DNA of 64,000 bases from Pseudomonas moraviensis (GCF_900105805.1 NZ_LT629788.1:124001-188000); one strand, 5' to 3'. Shown: positions 37,711 to 46,483, counted from the first letter of the stretch. Notes: generated from the sequence alone by a model not told the origin. Numbers and translations: made by a program.

Positions 37711-37731
37711 CCGAAGGCTGCGATCTTTTGG
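37711..37731. repeat. REP half displaced by the IS
   Basis: CCGAAGGCTGCGATC followed by TTTTGG continues the REP cut at 36487. It starts with the CCG target duplication. Confidence 0.85.
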
Positions 37732-37735
37732 CTTT

Positions 37736-38632
37736 TCAATCCCGATATTCCGGACGCTCCGCCAGTCCCACCTTCAAATAATCCACCAACTTGCGCACCT
37801 TCGGCGACAAATGCCGCTGCTGCGGATACAGCGCCCACACCGCCGTATTCGGCGGCTGATGCGTCTCCAGCAAGGAAATCAGCGCGCCGCTGTGCAAATG
37901 CTCGAGCACGTAATAGTCCGGCAACTGACACAACCCGACCCCCTGCAGCGCCGCATCCAGCACCGCCTGCCCACTGTTGCAGCGCCAGTTTCCCTGCACC
38001 CGCTGGGAAAATTCCCGGCCGTTCTGTTCCAGTTGCCAAATATCCGAACTGCCGATCAGGCAGTTGTGCCGACTCAACTCCGACAAACTGTGTGGGCGCC
38101 CGTACCGTTCAAGGTAGGAAGGTGACGCGCACAGGTACATTCTTCGTGGCGCCAGACGTGTCGCGACCAAGCGTGAATCCTGTAGCCGACCGAGGCGAAT
38201 CGCCAGGTCCAGCCCTTCATGCACTAGGTCCAGCTGGCGATTGCTCAACTCGATGTCGATGCGCAACTGCGGATACAGCCCCATGAAGCGCGTCACCAGC
38301 GGCACGATGAACCGTTCGCCATAGGCTACGGCGCAGGTCATGCGCAGCATGCCTTTCGGTTCGCTGGTCAGATCGCCCACCGCGCGCAAGGCTTCCTCAC
38401 GACCGTCCTGCAGGCGCTGGCAATGTTGCAGGAAAGTCTGCCCGGCTTCGGTCAGCGTTACGCGACGGGTACTGCGGTAGAGCAGACGCGTCTGCAAACG
38501 CTCTTCGAGCCGTACGATTTGTCGACTGATGTGTGAGGAAGAAACCCCAAGACGTTCGGCAGCGGCGGTGAATTGGTTGCACTCGGCGACGGCGACAAAC
38601 TCGTCAATGCCTTCCCAGCGGTTTTCCGACAC
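37736..38632 (-). CDS. LysR-family transcriptional regulator
   Basis: This 298-residue protein has an N-terminal winged helix-turn-helix (FTAAAERLGVSSSHISRQIVRLEERL) and a LysR substrate-binding domain. It is divergent from adhC across about 115 bases, the position in which LysR regulators usually control the neighbouring gene, here glutathione-dependent formaldehyde oxidation. The ligand is unknown. The insertion sequence ends 25 bases past its stop and does not touch the coding frame. Confidence 0.9.
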   Translation of the reverse strand: MSENRWEGIDEFVAVAECNQFTAAAERLGVSSSHISRQIVRLEERLQTRLLYRSTRRVTLTEAGQTFLQHCQRLQDGREEALRAVGDLTSEPKGMLRMTCAVAYGERFIVPLVTRFMGLYPQLRIDIELSNRQLDLVHEGLDLAIRLGRLQDSRLVATRLAPRRMYLCASPSYLERYGRPHSLSELSRHNCLIGSSDIWQLEQNGREFSQRVQGNWRCNSGQAVLDAALQGVGLCQLPDYYVLEHLHSGALISLLETHQPPNTAVWALYPQQRHLSPKVRKLVDYLKVGLAERPEYRD

Positions 38633-38748
38633 TTGGATTATCCCTGTATGGCAATAATGTTTTGCTTTCGTCCGGATTATTCCTCAGTGCGCGCTGAACT
38701 ACACTGTCTGTCTGCTTTTTTATTCACTGGATTTACTGGAGAGTCAGC

Positions 38749-39861
38749 ATGATCAAGTCACGCGCCGCCGTTGCCTTCGAGGCCAAGAAGCCCCTGGAAA
38801 TCGTAGAAGTCGATGTCGCCATGCCCAAGGCCGGTGAAGTACTGCTGCGCGTCGTCGCTTCCGGCGTATGCCATACAGACGCGTACACCTTGTCCGGCGC
38901 AGATCCGGAGGGCATCTTCCCGTCGATCCTCGGTCATGAAGGCGGCGCTATCGTTGAAGCGATTGGCGAGGGCGTGACCTCGGTCGCCGTCGGCGATCAC
39001 GTCATCCCCCTCTACACCCCTGAATGCGGCCAGTGCAAATTCTGCAAATCGGGCAAGACCAACCTCTGTCAGGCCATTCGCGCTACCCAAGGCAAAGGCC
39101 TGATGCCAGACGGCACTTCGCGTTTTTCCTACAAGGGCGAAACGATTTTCCACTACATGGGCACGTCGACCTTCTCTGAATACACCGTGCTTCCGGAAAT
39201 TTCCGTGGCCAAGATCTCCAAAGATGCGCCGCTGGAAAAGGTCTGCCTGCTCGGCTGCGGCGTCACCACCGGCATCGGCGCCGTGCTCAACACCGCCAAG
39301 GTCAAACTGGGTGACACCGTGGCTATCTTCGGTCTCGGTGGTATTGGCTTGTCGGCCGTGATTGGCGCGGTGAAAGCCAAGGCCGCGCGCATCATCGCCA
39401 TCGACATCAACCCGGCCAAGTTCGAAATTGCCAGGCAGCTGGGTGCTACCGACTGCGTGAACCCGAAAGACTACGATCGTCCGATTCAGGAAGTAATCGT
39501 CGACATGACCGACGGCGGCGTCGACTTTTCCTTCGAGTGCATCGGCAATGTGCAACTGATGCGCGCCGCGCTTGAGTGCTGCCACAAAGGCTGGGGCGAG
39601 TCGGTCATCATCGGTGTGGCCGGTGCCGGCCAGGAAATTGCCACTCGCCCATTCCAGCTGGTCACCGGTCGCGTCTGGCGCGGTTCGGCGTTCGGCGGCG
39701 TGCGTGGCCGCAGCGAATTGCCAAGCTACGTCGACATGGCCCAGAGCGGCGAAATCCCGCTGGATACCTTCATCACCCACACCATGGGCCTGGAAGATAT
39801 CAACAAGGCGTTCGACCTGATGCACGAAGGCAAGAGCATCCGCACCGTCATACATTTCTAA
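38749..39861 (+). CDS. adhC: S-(hydroxymethyl)glutathione dehydrogenase / class III alcohol dehydrogenase
   Basis: This 370-residue zinc enzyme oxidises the spontaneous glutathione-formaldehyde adduct to S-formylglutathione with NAD+. The start MIKSRAAVAFEAKKPLEIVE, catalytic zinc residues in GVCHTDAYTLSG and GHEGG, the structural zinc cysteines in PECGQCKFCKSGKTNLC and the NAD loop FGLGGIGLS are all present. fghA follows on the same strand and supplies the next step. A divergent LysR regulator lies upstream. The gene is also called frmA or flhA-type in other genera. Confidence 0.95.
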   Translation: MIKSRAAVAFEAKKPLEIVEVDVAMPKAGEVLLRVVASGVCHTDAYTLSGADPEGIFPSILGHEGGAIVEAIGEGVTSVAVGDHVIPLYTPECGQCKFCKSGKTNLCQAIRATQGKGLMPDGTSRFSYKGETIFHYMGTSTFSEYTVLPEISVAKISKDAPLEKVCLLGCGVTTGIGAVLNTAKVKLGDTVAIFGLGGIGLSAVIGAVKAKAARIIAIDINPAKFEIARQLGATDCVNPKDYDRPIQEVIVDMTDGGVDFSFECIGNVQLMRAALECCHKGWGESVIIGVAGAGQEIATRPFQLVTGRVWRGSAFGGVRGRSELPSYVDMAQSGEIPLDTFITHTMGLEDINKAFDLMHEGKSIRTVIHF

Positions 39862-39865
39862 CAGC

Positions 39866-39946
39866 AGCTCCGAGCTGCAAGTTTCAAGCTGCAAGTAAAG
39901 GCATTCGTGCTTTTTTCTTGAAGCTTGCGGCTTGCAGCTTACAGCT
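39866..39946. repeat. imperfect palindromic repeat between adhC and fghA
   Basis: AGCTGCAAGTTTCAAGCTGC on the left pairs with the complementary CTTGAAGCTTGCGGC and TTGCAGCT on the right. This extragenic palindrome type is frequent in fluorescent pseudomonads. It ends immediately before the fghA ribosome binding site. Confidence 0.65.
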
Positions 39947-39958
39947 AGGGAGAATCCC

Positions 39959-40804
39959 TTGAATCTGGAAAATATTTCCTGTCAGAAGAGTTTCGGTGGT
40001 TGGCATAAGCGCTATCGCCATCGCTCCGAAGTGCTTGATTGCGATATGGTCTTTGCCGTCTACCTGCCGCCGCAGGCGGAGCAGGGCGGCAAGCTGCCGG
40101 TGTTGTACTGGTTGTCGGGGCTGACCTGTACCGATGAGAACTTCATGCAGAAGGCCGGTGCGATGCGCATGGCCGCGCAGCTCGGTCTGATCATCGTCGC
40201 GCCGGACACCAGCCCGCGTGGCCCGGATGTCCCTGACGATGCAGAGAAGGCCTGGGACTTTGGCCTCGGCGCGGGGTTTTATCTGAACGCCACGCAGGCG
40301 CCATGGGCGCGTCACTATCGGATGCATGACTATGTCGTGAAGGAATTGCCTGCACTGGTTGAAGCGCATTTCCCCGCCTCCGACAAACGCAGCATCAGCG
40401 GCCACTCCATGGGCGGTCACGGTGCTCTGGTTTGTGCTTTGCGCAACCCCGGGCGCTATAAATCGGTGTCGGCCTTTTCGCCGATCACCCATCCGATCGA
40501 TTGCCCATGGGGCCAGAAAGCCTTTTCTCATTATCTGGGCGAAGACCGCTCGAAGTGGAAAGAGTGGGACGCGTGCGTGCTGATCGCCGATGCTGCCGAG
40601 AGGTTGCCATTGCTGGTCGATCAAGGTGATCGCGACGACTTCCTCGCCACCCAGCTCAAGCCCGAAGCCCTGCAACACGCAGCAAAACAAGCGGGGCATC
40701 CGCTGGAGTTGCGCCTGCAACCGGGCTACGACCACAGCTATTTCTTCATCTCAAGCTTCATTGACGACCACTTGCAGCATCACGCGCGCGCTCTAGGCGC
40801 CTAA
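39959..40804 (+). CDS. fghA: S-formylglutathione hydrolase
   Basis: This 281-residue alpha/beta hydrolase splits S-formylglutathione into formate and glutathione, completing formaldehyde detoxification begun by adhC. The nucleophile lies in SGHSMGGHGAL (Ser150), with the histidine in PGYDHSYFF. The start is a TTG at 39959, giving MNLENISCQKSFGGW: AGGGAG lies six bases upstream, while the ATG at 39932 falls within the palindromic repeat and is not part of the family's sequence. A hairpin follows the stop. Confidence 0.92.
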   Translation: MNLENISCQKSFGGWHKRYRHRSEVLDCDMVFAVYLPPQAEQGGKLPVLYWLSGLTCTDENFMQKAGAMRMAAQLGLIIVAPDTSPRGPDVPDDAEKAWDFGLGAGFYLNATQAPWARHYRMHDYVVKELPALVEAHFPASDKRSISGHSMGGHGALVCALRNPGRYKSVSAFSPITHPIDCPWGQKAFSHYLGEDRSKWKEWDACVLIADAAERLPLLVDQGDRDDFLATQLKPEALQHAAKQAGHPLELRLQPGYDHSYFFISSFIDDHLQHHARALGA

Positions 40805-40827
40805 TGTCTGACAAAGCAGGTAGAATC

Positions 40828-40857
40828 ACGCCCTGACAAAAATCGGGGCGTTTTTTT
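40828..40857 (+). terminator. terminator ending at the ispF start codon
   Basis: ACGCCCTGA / TCGGGGCGT-like stem followed by seven T residues that run straight into the ispF ATG. It would end the adhC-fghA transcript. It also contains the only purine-rich stretch (GGGG) that could serve ispF as ribosome binding site. Confidence 0.7.
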
Positions 40858-41331
40858 ATGCGTATTGGCCACGGCTACGATGTGCACCGTTTCGCTGAAG
40901 GCGATTTCATTACTCTGGGCGGCGTGCGGATTGCACACGGCTTCGGGCTGCTCGCTCATTCCGACGGTGACGTCCTGCTGCACGCCTTGAGCGATGCCTT
41001 GCTCGGCGCCGCGGCGCTGGGTGATATCGGCAAACACTTCCCGGACACCGACCCGCAATTCAAGGGCGCCGACAGCCGCGTGCTGTTGCGTCACGTGGTC
41101 AGCCTGATCCACGCCAAAGGCTGGAAAATCGGCAACGTCGATAACACCATCGTTGCCCAGGCGCCGAAAATGGCGCCGCATATCGAATCGATGCGCGCGC
41201 TGATCGCGGCGGATCTTCAAGTTGAGTTGGATCAAGTGAACGTCAAAGCTACCACCACCGAAAAGCTTGGCTTTGTCGGTCGCGAAGAAGGCATCGCCGT
41301 GCACTCCGTTGCCTTGTTGCTGCGCGCATGA
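40858..41331 (+). CDS. ispF: 2-C-methyl-D-erythritol 2,4-cyclodiphosphate synthase
   Basis: This 157-residue enzyme cyclises the CDP-methylerythritol phosphate made through ispD. Metal ligands are in GYDVHRF (Asp and His) and AHSDGDVLLHAL, with DIGKHFPDTD and KATTTEKLGF also typical. The ATG at 40858 directly follows a T-run of a terminator. Its stop overlaps the truD start by four bases (ATGA), which matches the conserved ispF-truD-surE-pcm-nlpD-rpoS order. Confidence 0.96.
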   Translation: MRIGHGYDVHRFAEGDFITLGGVRIAHGFGLLAHSDGDVLLHALSDALLGAAALGDIGKHFPDTDPQFKGADSRVLLRHVVSLIHAKGWKIGNVDNTIVAQAPKMAPHIESMRALIAADLQVELDQVNVKATTTEKLGFVGREEGIAVHSVALLLRA

Positions 41332-42386
41332 ATGAACTGCAATTGCTCGGCCCGCGGGCCTATGGCGAGCCCCTCGGCACAGCGGTACTGAAGGCCATCG
41401 CCGAAGATTTTCAGGTCGATGAAGTGCTGGATATCCCGTTCAGCGGTGACGGCGAACATCTGTGGATCTGGGTGGAAAAGCGCGGCCTCAATACCGAAGA
41501 AGCGGCGCGGCGTATTGCCAAGGCCGCGGGCGTGCCGTTGCGCACCGTCAGCTATGCCGGGCTCAAGGATCGTCAGGCCCTGACCCGACAGTGGTTCAGC
41601 GTGCAGCTGCCGGGCAAGGCCGATCCGGATCTGTCGGCAGCGGAAAACGACACGCTGAAGATCCTCAAGACCACGCGCCATAAACGCAAACTGCAACGCG
41701 GTGCGCATTCGGCCAATGGCTTCACCCTGCGCCTGACTCAATTCAATGGCGACAAAGACGCGATTGAGCAGCGGCTGCAACTGATCGCCAGACAAGGCAT
41801 CCCCAATTATTTCGGCGCCCAGCGCTTTGGCCATGACGGCGGCAACGTTGTCGATGCGCGTGCCTGGGCCGCACGCAAGGCCTTGCCGGAACAGCGCAAT
41901 GTGCGTTCGCGCTTGCTGTCGACGGCACGTAGTTATCTCTTCAACCAAGTGCTGGCGGCGCGCGTCGCCGATGGCACTTGGAATACCGCACTGGTCGGCG
42001 ATCTGTTGGCGTTCACCGACAGCCGCAGTTTTTTCCCCGCCGGTGAGGCCGAGTGCAGCGACCCGCGTCTGGCGATTCTCGACCTGCACCCGACCGGTCC
42101 GCAGTGGGGCGAAGGTGACTCGCCGGCCGCTGGCGCAGTCCATGAACTGGAGCAGGCGATCGCCGCCCGCGAAGCGGATCTGCGCGACTGGTTGATTCAC
42201 GCCGGCATGAGCCATGAACGTCGCATCCTGCGTCTGCCCATTGGCGGGTTGACGTGGCATTATCCCCAACCTGACATTCTGCAACTGGAATTCGTCCTCC
42301 CGGCCGGATGCTTTGCCACCGTATTGGTGCGCGAGCTCGTTGATCTGGTGCCGGTGGGGCAGACGGACAGCCCATGCGTATTCTGA
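41328..42386 (+). CDS. truD: tRNA pseudouridine(13) synthase
   Basis: This 352-residue enzyme isomerises U13 in several tRNAs. The catalytic aspartate is in SYAGLKDRQALTRQW (about residue 82), followed by NYFGAQRFGHDGGNV, the hallmark of the TruD family with its inserted domain. It starts in the ispF stop and overlaps surE by 13 bases, so the group is strongly coupled. Confidence 0.95.
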   Translation: MNELQLLGPRAYGEPLGTAVLKAIAEDFQVDEVLDIPFSGDGEHLWIWVEKRGLNTEEAARRIAKAAGVPLRTVSYAGLKDRQALTRQWFSVQLPGKADPDLSAAENDTLKILKTTRHKRKLQRGAHSANGFTLRLTQFNGDKDAIEQRLQLIARQGIPNYFGAQRFGHDGGNVVDARAWAARKALPEQRNVRSRLLSTARSYLFNQVLAARVADGTWNTALVGDLLAFTDSRSFFPAGEAECSDPRLAILDLHPTGPQWGEGDSPAAGAVHELEQAIAAREADLRDWLIHAGMSHERRILRLPIGGLTWHYPQPDILQLEFVLPAGCFATVLVRELVDLVPVGQTDSPCVF

Positions 42387-43123
42387 TTTCTAACGACGAT
42401 GGGGTAACCGCACCCGGTCTCGCCGCGCTTTATGCTGCGCTGGCGGATTACACCGAATGCGTGGTTATCGCCCCGGAACAGGACAAAAGCGGCGCCAGCA
42501 GTTCGCTGACGCTCGACCGTCCGCTGCACCCGCAATACCTGGCCAACGGCTTTATCAGCCTCAACGGCACACCGACCGATTGCATTCACCTGGGGCTCAA
42601 TGGCCTGTTGGAACGCGAGGCCGATATGGTGGTTTCCGGCATCAACCTGGGCGCCAACCTCGGTGACGACGTGCTGTATTCCGGAACCGTGGCGGCTGCG
42701 CTTGAAGGACGATTTCTCGAGCGTCCAGCCTTTGCATTCTCATTGGTCTCGCGTCAGGTGGATAACCTGCCGACGGCGGCGTACTTCGCGCGCAAGCTGG
42801 TCGAGGCCCACGCCGGGCTCGATCTGCCACCGCGCACGGTGCTCAACGTGAACATTCCCAATTTGCCTATCGATCACATCCGTGGCATCCAGCTGACCCG
42901 CCTCGGCCATCGCGCCCGCGCGGCGGCGCCGATGAAAGTGGTCGATCCGCGTGGCAAGGCCGGTTACTGGATTGCCGCCGCCGGCGACGCCGAAGACGGT
43001 GGCCCGGGCACTGATTTTCATGCCGTCATGCAGGGCTATGTGTCCATCACGCCGTTGCAGCTCGATCGCACCTTCAATGATGCGTTCAGAAGTCTCGATG
43101 GCTGGCTGGGAGGATTGAGCTGA
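42374..43123 (+). CDS. surE: 5'/3'-nucleotidase SurE
   Basis: This 249-residue phosphatase acts on nucleoside monophosphates and is linked to stationary-phase survival. The metal site motif ISNDDG opens the protein, followed by PEQDKSGASSSLTL, NGTPTDCIHLG and SGINLGANLGDDVLYSGTV. It begins inside the 3' end of truD, and its stop overlaps the pcm ATG by one base. Confidence 0.96.
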   Translation: MRILISNDDGVTAPGLAALYAALADYTECVVIAPEQDKSGASSSLTLDRPLHPQYLANGFISLNGTPTDCIHLGLNGLLEREADMVVSGINLGANLGDDVLYSGTVAAALEGRFLERPAFAFSLVSRQVDNLPTAAYFARKLVEAHAGLDLPPRTVLNVNIPNLPIDHIRGIQLTRLGHRARAAAPMKVVDPRGKAGYWIAAAGDAEDGGPGTDFHAVMQGYVSITPLQLDRTFNDAFRSLDGWLGGLS

Positions 43124-43797
43124 TGCGTGAGCATGATGATCGCCTGCGCAGCGGCATAGGCATGACTTCCCAGCGCACCCGCGAGCGGCTGATCCAGCGT
43201 CTGTATGAAGAAGGCGTGTCGAACGCCAAAGTGCTGGAAGTGATCCGCCGCACGCCGCGTCACCTGTTTGTCGACGAGGCGCTGGCGCACCGGGCTTACG
43301 AAGACACCGCGCTGCCGATCGGCAACAACCAGACGATTTCCCAGCCTTATATGGTGGCGCGCATGAGCGAGCTGCTGTTGGAGGCGGGCCCGTTGGACAA
43401 GGTACTGGAGATCGGTACCGGCTCCGGCTACCAGACGGCGGTATTGTCGCAACTGGTTGAGCGAGTGTTTTCGGTGGAGCGCATCAAGGTTCTGCAGGAT
43501 CGCGCCAAGGAGCGTCTGGTCGAGTTGAACCTGCGTAATGTGGTGTTTCGCTGGGGTGATGGCTGGGAAGGCTGGCCGGCGCTGGCGCCGTATAACGGCA
43601 TCATCGTTACCGCTGTGGCGACCGACGTGCCGCAAGCGTTGCTTGATCAACTGGCCCCCGGTGGGCGCATGGTGATTCCGGTCGGCTCCGGTGAAGTGCA
43701 ACAACTGATGCTGATCGTGCGCGAAGAACACGGTTTTTCCCGACACGTTCTGGGGGCCGTCCGCTTCGTGCCTTTGCTCAACGGGCCACTGGCCTGA
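43123..43797 (+). CDS. pcm: protein-L-isoaspartate O-methyltransferase
   Basis: This enzyme of about 224 residues repairs isoaspartyl damage in ageing proteins using S-adenosylmethionine. TISQPYMVARM is the isoaspartate-binding region and VLEIGTGSGYQTAVL the SAM loop. The ATG at 43123 is coupled to surE; an internal ATG at 43162 (MTSQRTRERL) would give the 211-residue form usual in P. aeruginosa, so the start is uncertain. It is the classical neighbour of surE, nlpD and rpoS. Confidence 0.94.
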   Translation: MREHDDRLRSGIGMTSQRTRERLIQRLYEEGVSNAKVLEVIRRTPRHLFVDEALAHRAYEDTALPIGNNQTISQPYMVARMSELLLEAGPLDKVLEIGTGSGYQTAVLSQLVERVFSVERIKVLQDRAKERLVELNLRNVVFRWGDGWEGWPALAPYNGIIVTAVATDVPQALLDQLAPGGRMVIPVGSGEVQQLMLIVREEHGFSRHVLGAVRFVPLLNGPLA

Positions 43798-44008
43798 GCA
43801 TTTGCAGACAGGCGCTGAATTCCTTTCAACGGCGTCGGTCTTACAGCGGCAGCCAGAGATTAAACGCAGCGTACTTGCCACTGGCAAACGTGTGCGCCCG
43901 GCGATTTCGCTTCATTAAAGGTAAAGCCGATTCGGCCCGTTATACTTGCGACACCTCATGCCGCGGTGCGGCATTCAGAATTTTCAGCCACCACAAAGGG
44001 AGCGGCGG

Positions 44009-44878
44009 GTGAGTCTCACAGTCATTGCGCAGCGTATGGGTAACACGAGCTTTCAGCGCCTGGTGACTGGCCTTGTCTTGAGCACCTTGCTGGTCGGTTG
44101 CTCCAGCACCAAATCGAGCAACGTGCGCGTTGTTGATCGCAACAATGCGGTGGCGCAACGTCCTACCGTCACCACCGGGCAGTATGTAGTCCGTCCCGGC
44201 GATACTTTGTTTTCGATCGCCTTTCGTTACGGCTGGGACTACAAAACCCTCGCCGCGCGGAACAACATTCCTACGCCGTATACGATCCATCCAGGTCAGA
44301 CAATTCGCTTTGACGGCCGTAGCGGTTCAACACCGACGGCGGTGGTGAGCAACTCCAGTTCTTCACCTTCTTCGTCGAGTAAAACCACGGTAATCCGGCG
44401 CCAGGCGAATGGCACCACCACCACTACAACCACCGGTTCCAAAGGGGTTGTACCGTCCGTCGCGAGCAAACCGGGGCCCGCTCCACTGCCTCCGGCAGGC
44501 CCGGCCCCGACCGGCTGGGGATGGCCATCTAATGGCGTTCTGATTGGAAAATTCTCTTCAAACGGTAGTTTGAATAAAGGAATTGATATCGCCGGAGATT
44601 TGGGACAGCCTGTTTTAGCTGCGTCTGATGGGACCGTCGTATACGCCGGGAGTGGCTTAAGGGGCTACGGCGAATTGGTCATCATCAAACACAGCGAAAC
44701 CTACGTCAGTGCTTACGGACATAACCGCAGGCTGTTGGTTCGGGAGGGGCAGCAGGTCAAGGTCGGACAGACAATTGCCGAAATGGGGTCAACGGGTACA
44801 GACCGGGTGAAACTGCATTTTGAGATTCGCCGCCAAGGTAAACCAGTGGATCCGCTGCAGTTCCTGCCAAGACGTTGA
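44009..44878 (+). CDS. nlpD: NlpD lipoprotein, LysM and degenerate LytM/M23 domains
   Basis: This 289-residue lipoprotein activates a septal amidase (AmiC-type) during daughter cell separation. The GTG start at 44009 follows AGGGAGCGG. The lipobox LLVGC (Cys31) is followed by a LysM domain (YVVRPGDTLFSIAFRYGW, about residues 59-101), a serine/threonine linker, and a C-terminal LytM domain. The usual zinc histidine is replaced (NKGID) and the second HxH-type site reads YGHN, so it should lack hydrolase activity and act as an activator. The rpoS promoter of this group usually lies inside nlpD. Confidence 0.93.
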   Translation: MSLTVIAQRMGNTSFQRLVTGLVLSTLLVGCSSTKSSNVRVVDRNNAVAQRPTVTTGQYVVRPGDTLFSIAFRYGWDYKTLAARNNIPTPYTIHPGQTIRFDGRSGSTPTAVVSNSSSSPSSSSKTTVIRRQANGTTTTTTTGSKGVVPSVASKPGPAPLPPAGPAPTGWGWPSNGVLIGKFSSNGSLNKGIDIAGDLGQPVLAASDGTVVYAGSGLRGYGELVIIKHSETYVSAYGHNRRLLVREGQQVKVGQTIAEMGSTGTDRVKLHFEIRRQGKPVDPLQFLPRR

Positions 44879-44984
44879 TTTGAAGGCCAGCCTGTTCCGT
44901 CGCGTAGAGGGGACAGGCTCCAGCGTTGCCAAGGATAAAGGCGTCGCTTGAGCTTGGGGTCGAACTCACCAAAGGACTATAACA

Positions 44985-45995
44985 ATGGCTCTCAGTAAAG
45001 AAGTGCCGGAGTTTGACATCGACGATGAGGTTCTCCTTATGGAGGCCGGCATCGATTCGGAATCTTCGATGTCGAATGATGAAGGGGCTGCTCCACCTTC
45101 CGTTCGTTCCAAATCCAGACAATCCGCTTCACTTAAACAACACAAGTACATCGACTACACCCGGGCACTTGATGCCACGCAGCTGTATCTCAACGAAATC
45201 GGCTTTTCCCCTCTGCTCTCCCCGGAAGAAGAAGTTCATTTTGCGCGCTTGTCGCAAAGTGGCGACCCGGCCGGACGCAAGCGCATGATCGAAAGTAACC
45301 TGCGGCTGGTCGTCAAGATCGCTCGGCGTTACGTCAATCGGGGGCTGTCGCTGCTGGATCTGATTGAAGAGGGCAACCTCGGATTGATCCGCGCGGTAGA
45401 AAAATTTGATCCCGAGCGCGGCTTCCGCTTCTCGACCTACGCCACGTGGTGGATCCGTCAGACCATCGAACGCGCGATCATGAATCAGACCCGGACCATC
45501 CGGTTGCCGATTCATGTGGTCAAGGAGCTCAACGTGTACCTGCGGGCTGCACGGGAGCTGACGCAAAAACTCGATCACGAACCTTCACCCGAAGAAATTG
45601 CCAACCTGCTGGAAAAACCGGTGGGCGAGGTCAAGCGCATGCTCGGCCTGAACGAACGGGTTTCTTCGGTCGACGTCTCGCTGGGTCCGGATTCGGATAA
45701 AACCCTGCTGGACACCCTCACTGACGATCGTCCGACCGATCCGTGCGAACTGCTGCAGGATGACGACCTGTCGCAAAGCATTGATCAATGGCTGTCGGAA
45801 CTGACCGACAAGCAGCGCGAGGTGGTGATCCGCCGCTTCGGCCTGCGCGGTCACGAAAGCAGCACGCTGGAGGACGTAGGCCTGGAGATCGGTCTGACCC
45901 GTGAACGGGTACGGCAGATCCAAGTGGAGGGCCTCAAGCGCCTTCGCGAGATCCTTGAGAAAAATGGCCTGTCGAGCGAGTCGCTGTTTCAATAA
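44985..45995 (+). CDS. rpoS: RNA polymerase sigma factor RpoS (sigma-38)
   Basis: This 336-residue sigma factor directs stationary-phase and stress transcription. Region 1.2 begins DATQLYLNEIGFSPLLSPEE; regions 2.1-2.4 include LIEEGNLGLIRAVEKFD and FSTYATWWIRQTIERAIM; region 4.2 ends in GLTRERVRQIQVEGLKRL. AAAGGA lies just upstream of the ATG. A strong terminator follows. It is the last gene of the surE-pcm-nlpD-rpoS set, and the GacA-type sRNA rsmZ is next. Confidence 0.98.
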   Translation: MALSKEVPEFDIDDEVLLMEAGIDSESSMSNDEGAAPPSVRSKSRQSASLKQHKYIDYTRALDATQLYLNEIGFSPLLSPEEEVHFARLSQSGDPAGRKRMIESNLRLVVKIARRYVNRGLSLLDLIEEGNLGLIRAVEKFDPERGFRFSTYATWWIRQTIERAIMNQTRTIRLPIHVVKELNVYLRAARELTQKLDHEPSPEEIANLLEKPVGEVKRMLGLNERVSSVDVSLGPDSDKTLLDTLTDDRPTDPCELLQDDDLSQSIDQWLSELTDKQREVVIRRFGLRGHESSTLEDVGLEIGLTRERVRQIQVEGLKRLREILEKNGLSSESLFQ

Positions 45996-46015
45996 GCGCT
46001 TGCCCGACCGCCCGC

Positions 46016-46056
46016 AAAAAGCCCCGGCTGATTTGATCAGCCGGGGCTTTTTGTTT
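46016..46056 (+). terminator. rho-independent terminator of rpoS
   Basis: AAAAAGCCCCGGCTGAT / ATCAGCCGGGGCTTTTT hairpin followed by GTTTTT, 20 bases past the rpoS stop. Confidence 0.93.
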
Positions 46057-46131
46057 TTCGAGCAAGGCAAATCGTGCTTTCGGCAGCCACCAGACAAGCG
46101 GTTGGCAATTTCTGAATTTGTAGTCTCGCGC

Positions 46132-46149
46132 TGTAAGCCTTTGCTTACT
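46132..46149 (+). promoter_or_regulatory. GacA-type upstream activating site of rsmZ
   Basis: TGTAAG-N6-CTTACT matches the known GacA consensus TGTAAG-N6-CTTACA at all but the last base. It is about 175 bases upstream of the rsmZ start, the usual distance for GacA-dependent rsm sRNA genes in pseudomonads. Confidence 0.8.
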
Positions 46150-46286
46150 GTGTCGTAAGTGTTCGTTATTTTTACACTTCGGTGGAAGGCGATTGCGTTC
46201 GCTTCCATTACGCAACTGTCTGTTTTTATTGGGTTTCATGTAAATGTTATGCGCTTGTGACAGCGCGAGCGCGTGCCTGAGGCCAA

Positions 46287-46314
46287 TTGCTCGTCTGGGG
46301 AAACTCTCTAATAT
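46287..46314 (+). promoter_or_regulatory. rsmZ sigma-70-like promoter
   Basis: TTGCTC (46287-46292), 16-base spacer and TAATAT (46309-46314), seven bases ahead of the expected sRNA start. Confidence 0.7.
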
Positions 46315-46321
46315 CTCAACT

Positions 46322-46450
46322 GTGTCGACGGACAGACATGCCCTTCACGGAAGAGGGGAACGGACATCGCAGGAGGCGATTCATCAGGATGATGAAAAGG
46401 AATACAGGGAATAGGGAAAAAATGTGGGCGGGTCATACCGCCCCTTTTTT
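46322..46450 (+). ncRNA. rsmZ: RsmZ regulatory small RNA
   Basis: This sequence of about 129 bases begins TGTCGACGGACAGAC, the characteristic 5' end of Pseudomonas RsmZ, and has at least seven GGA motifs (for example CACGGAAG, CAGGAGG, TCAGGATGA, CAGGGAAT), several in hairpin loops. It ends in a GGGCGG/CCGCCC terminator hairpin with TTTTTT. RsmZ sequesters the translational repressor RsmA/RsmE and so relieves repression of secondary metabolism and exoproduct genes under GacS/GacA control. Position between rpoS and fdxA is the conserved one. No protein is encoded. Confidence 0.93.
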
Positions 46451-46483
46451 CGCCTGCAGAAAAGTAATCTCTGCAAAAAGCAA

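Noticed and set aside
44009..44878. NlpD considered as an active M23 endopeptidase
   Set aside because: The zinc-binding His/Asp pattern is degenerate (NKGID, YGHN), which fits the known amidase activator role.
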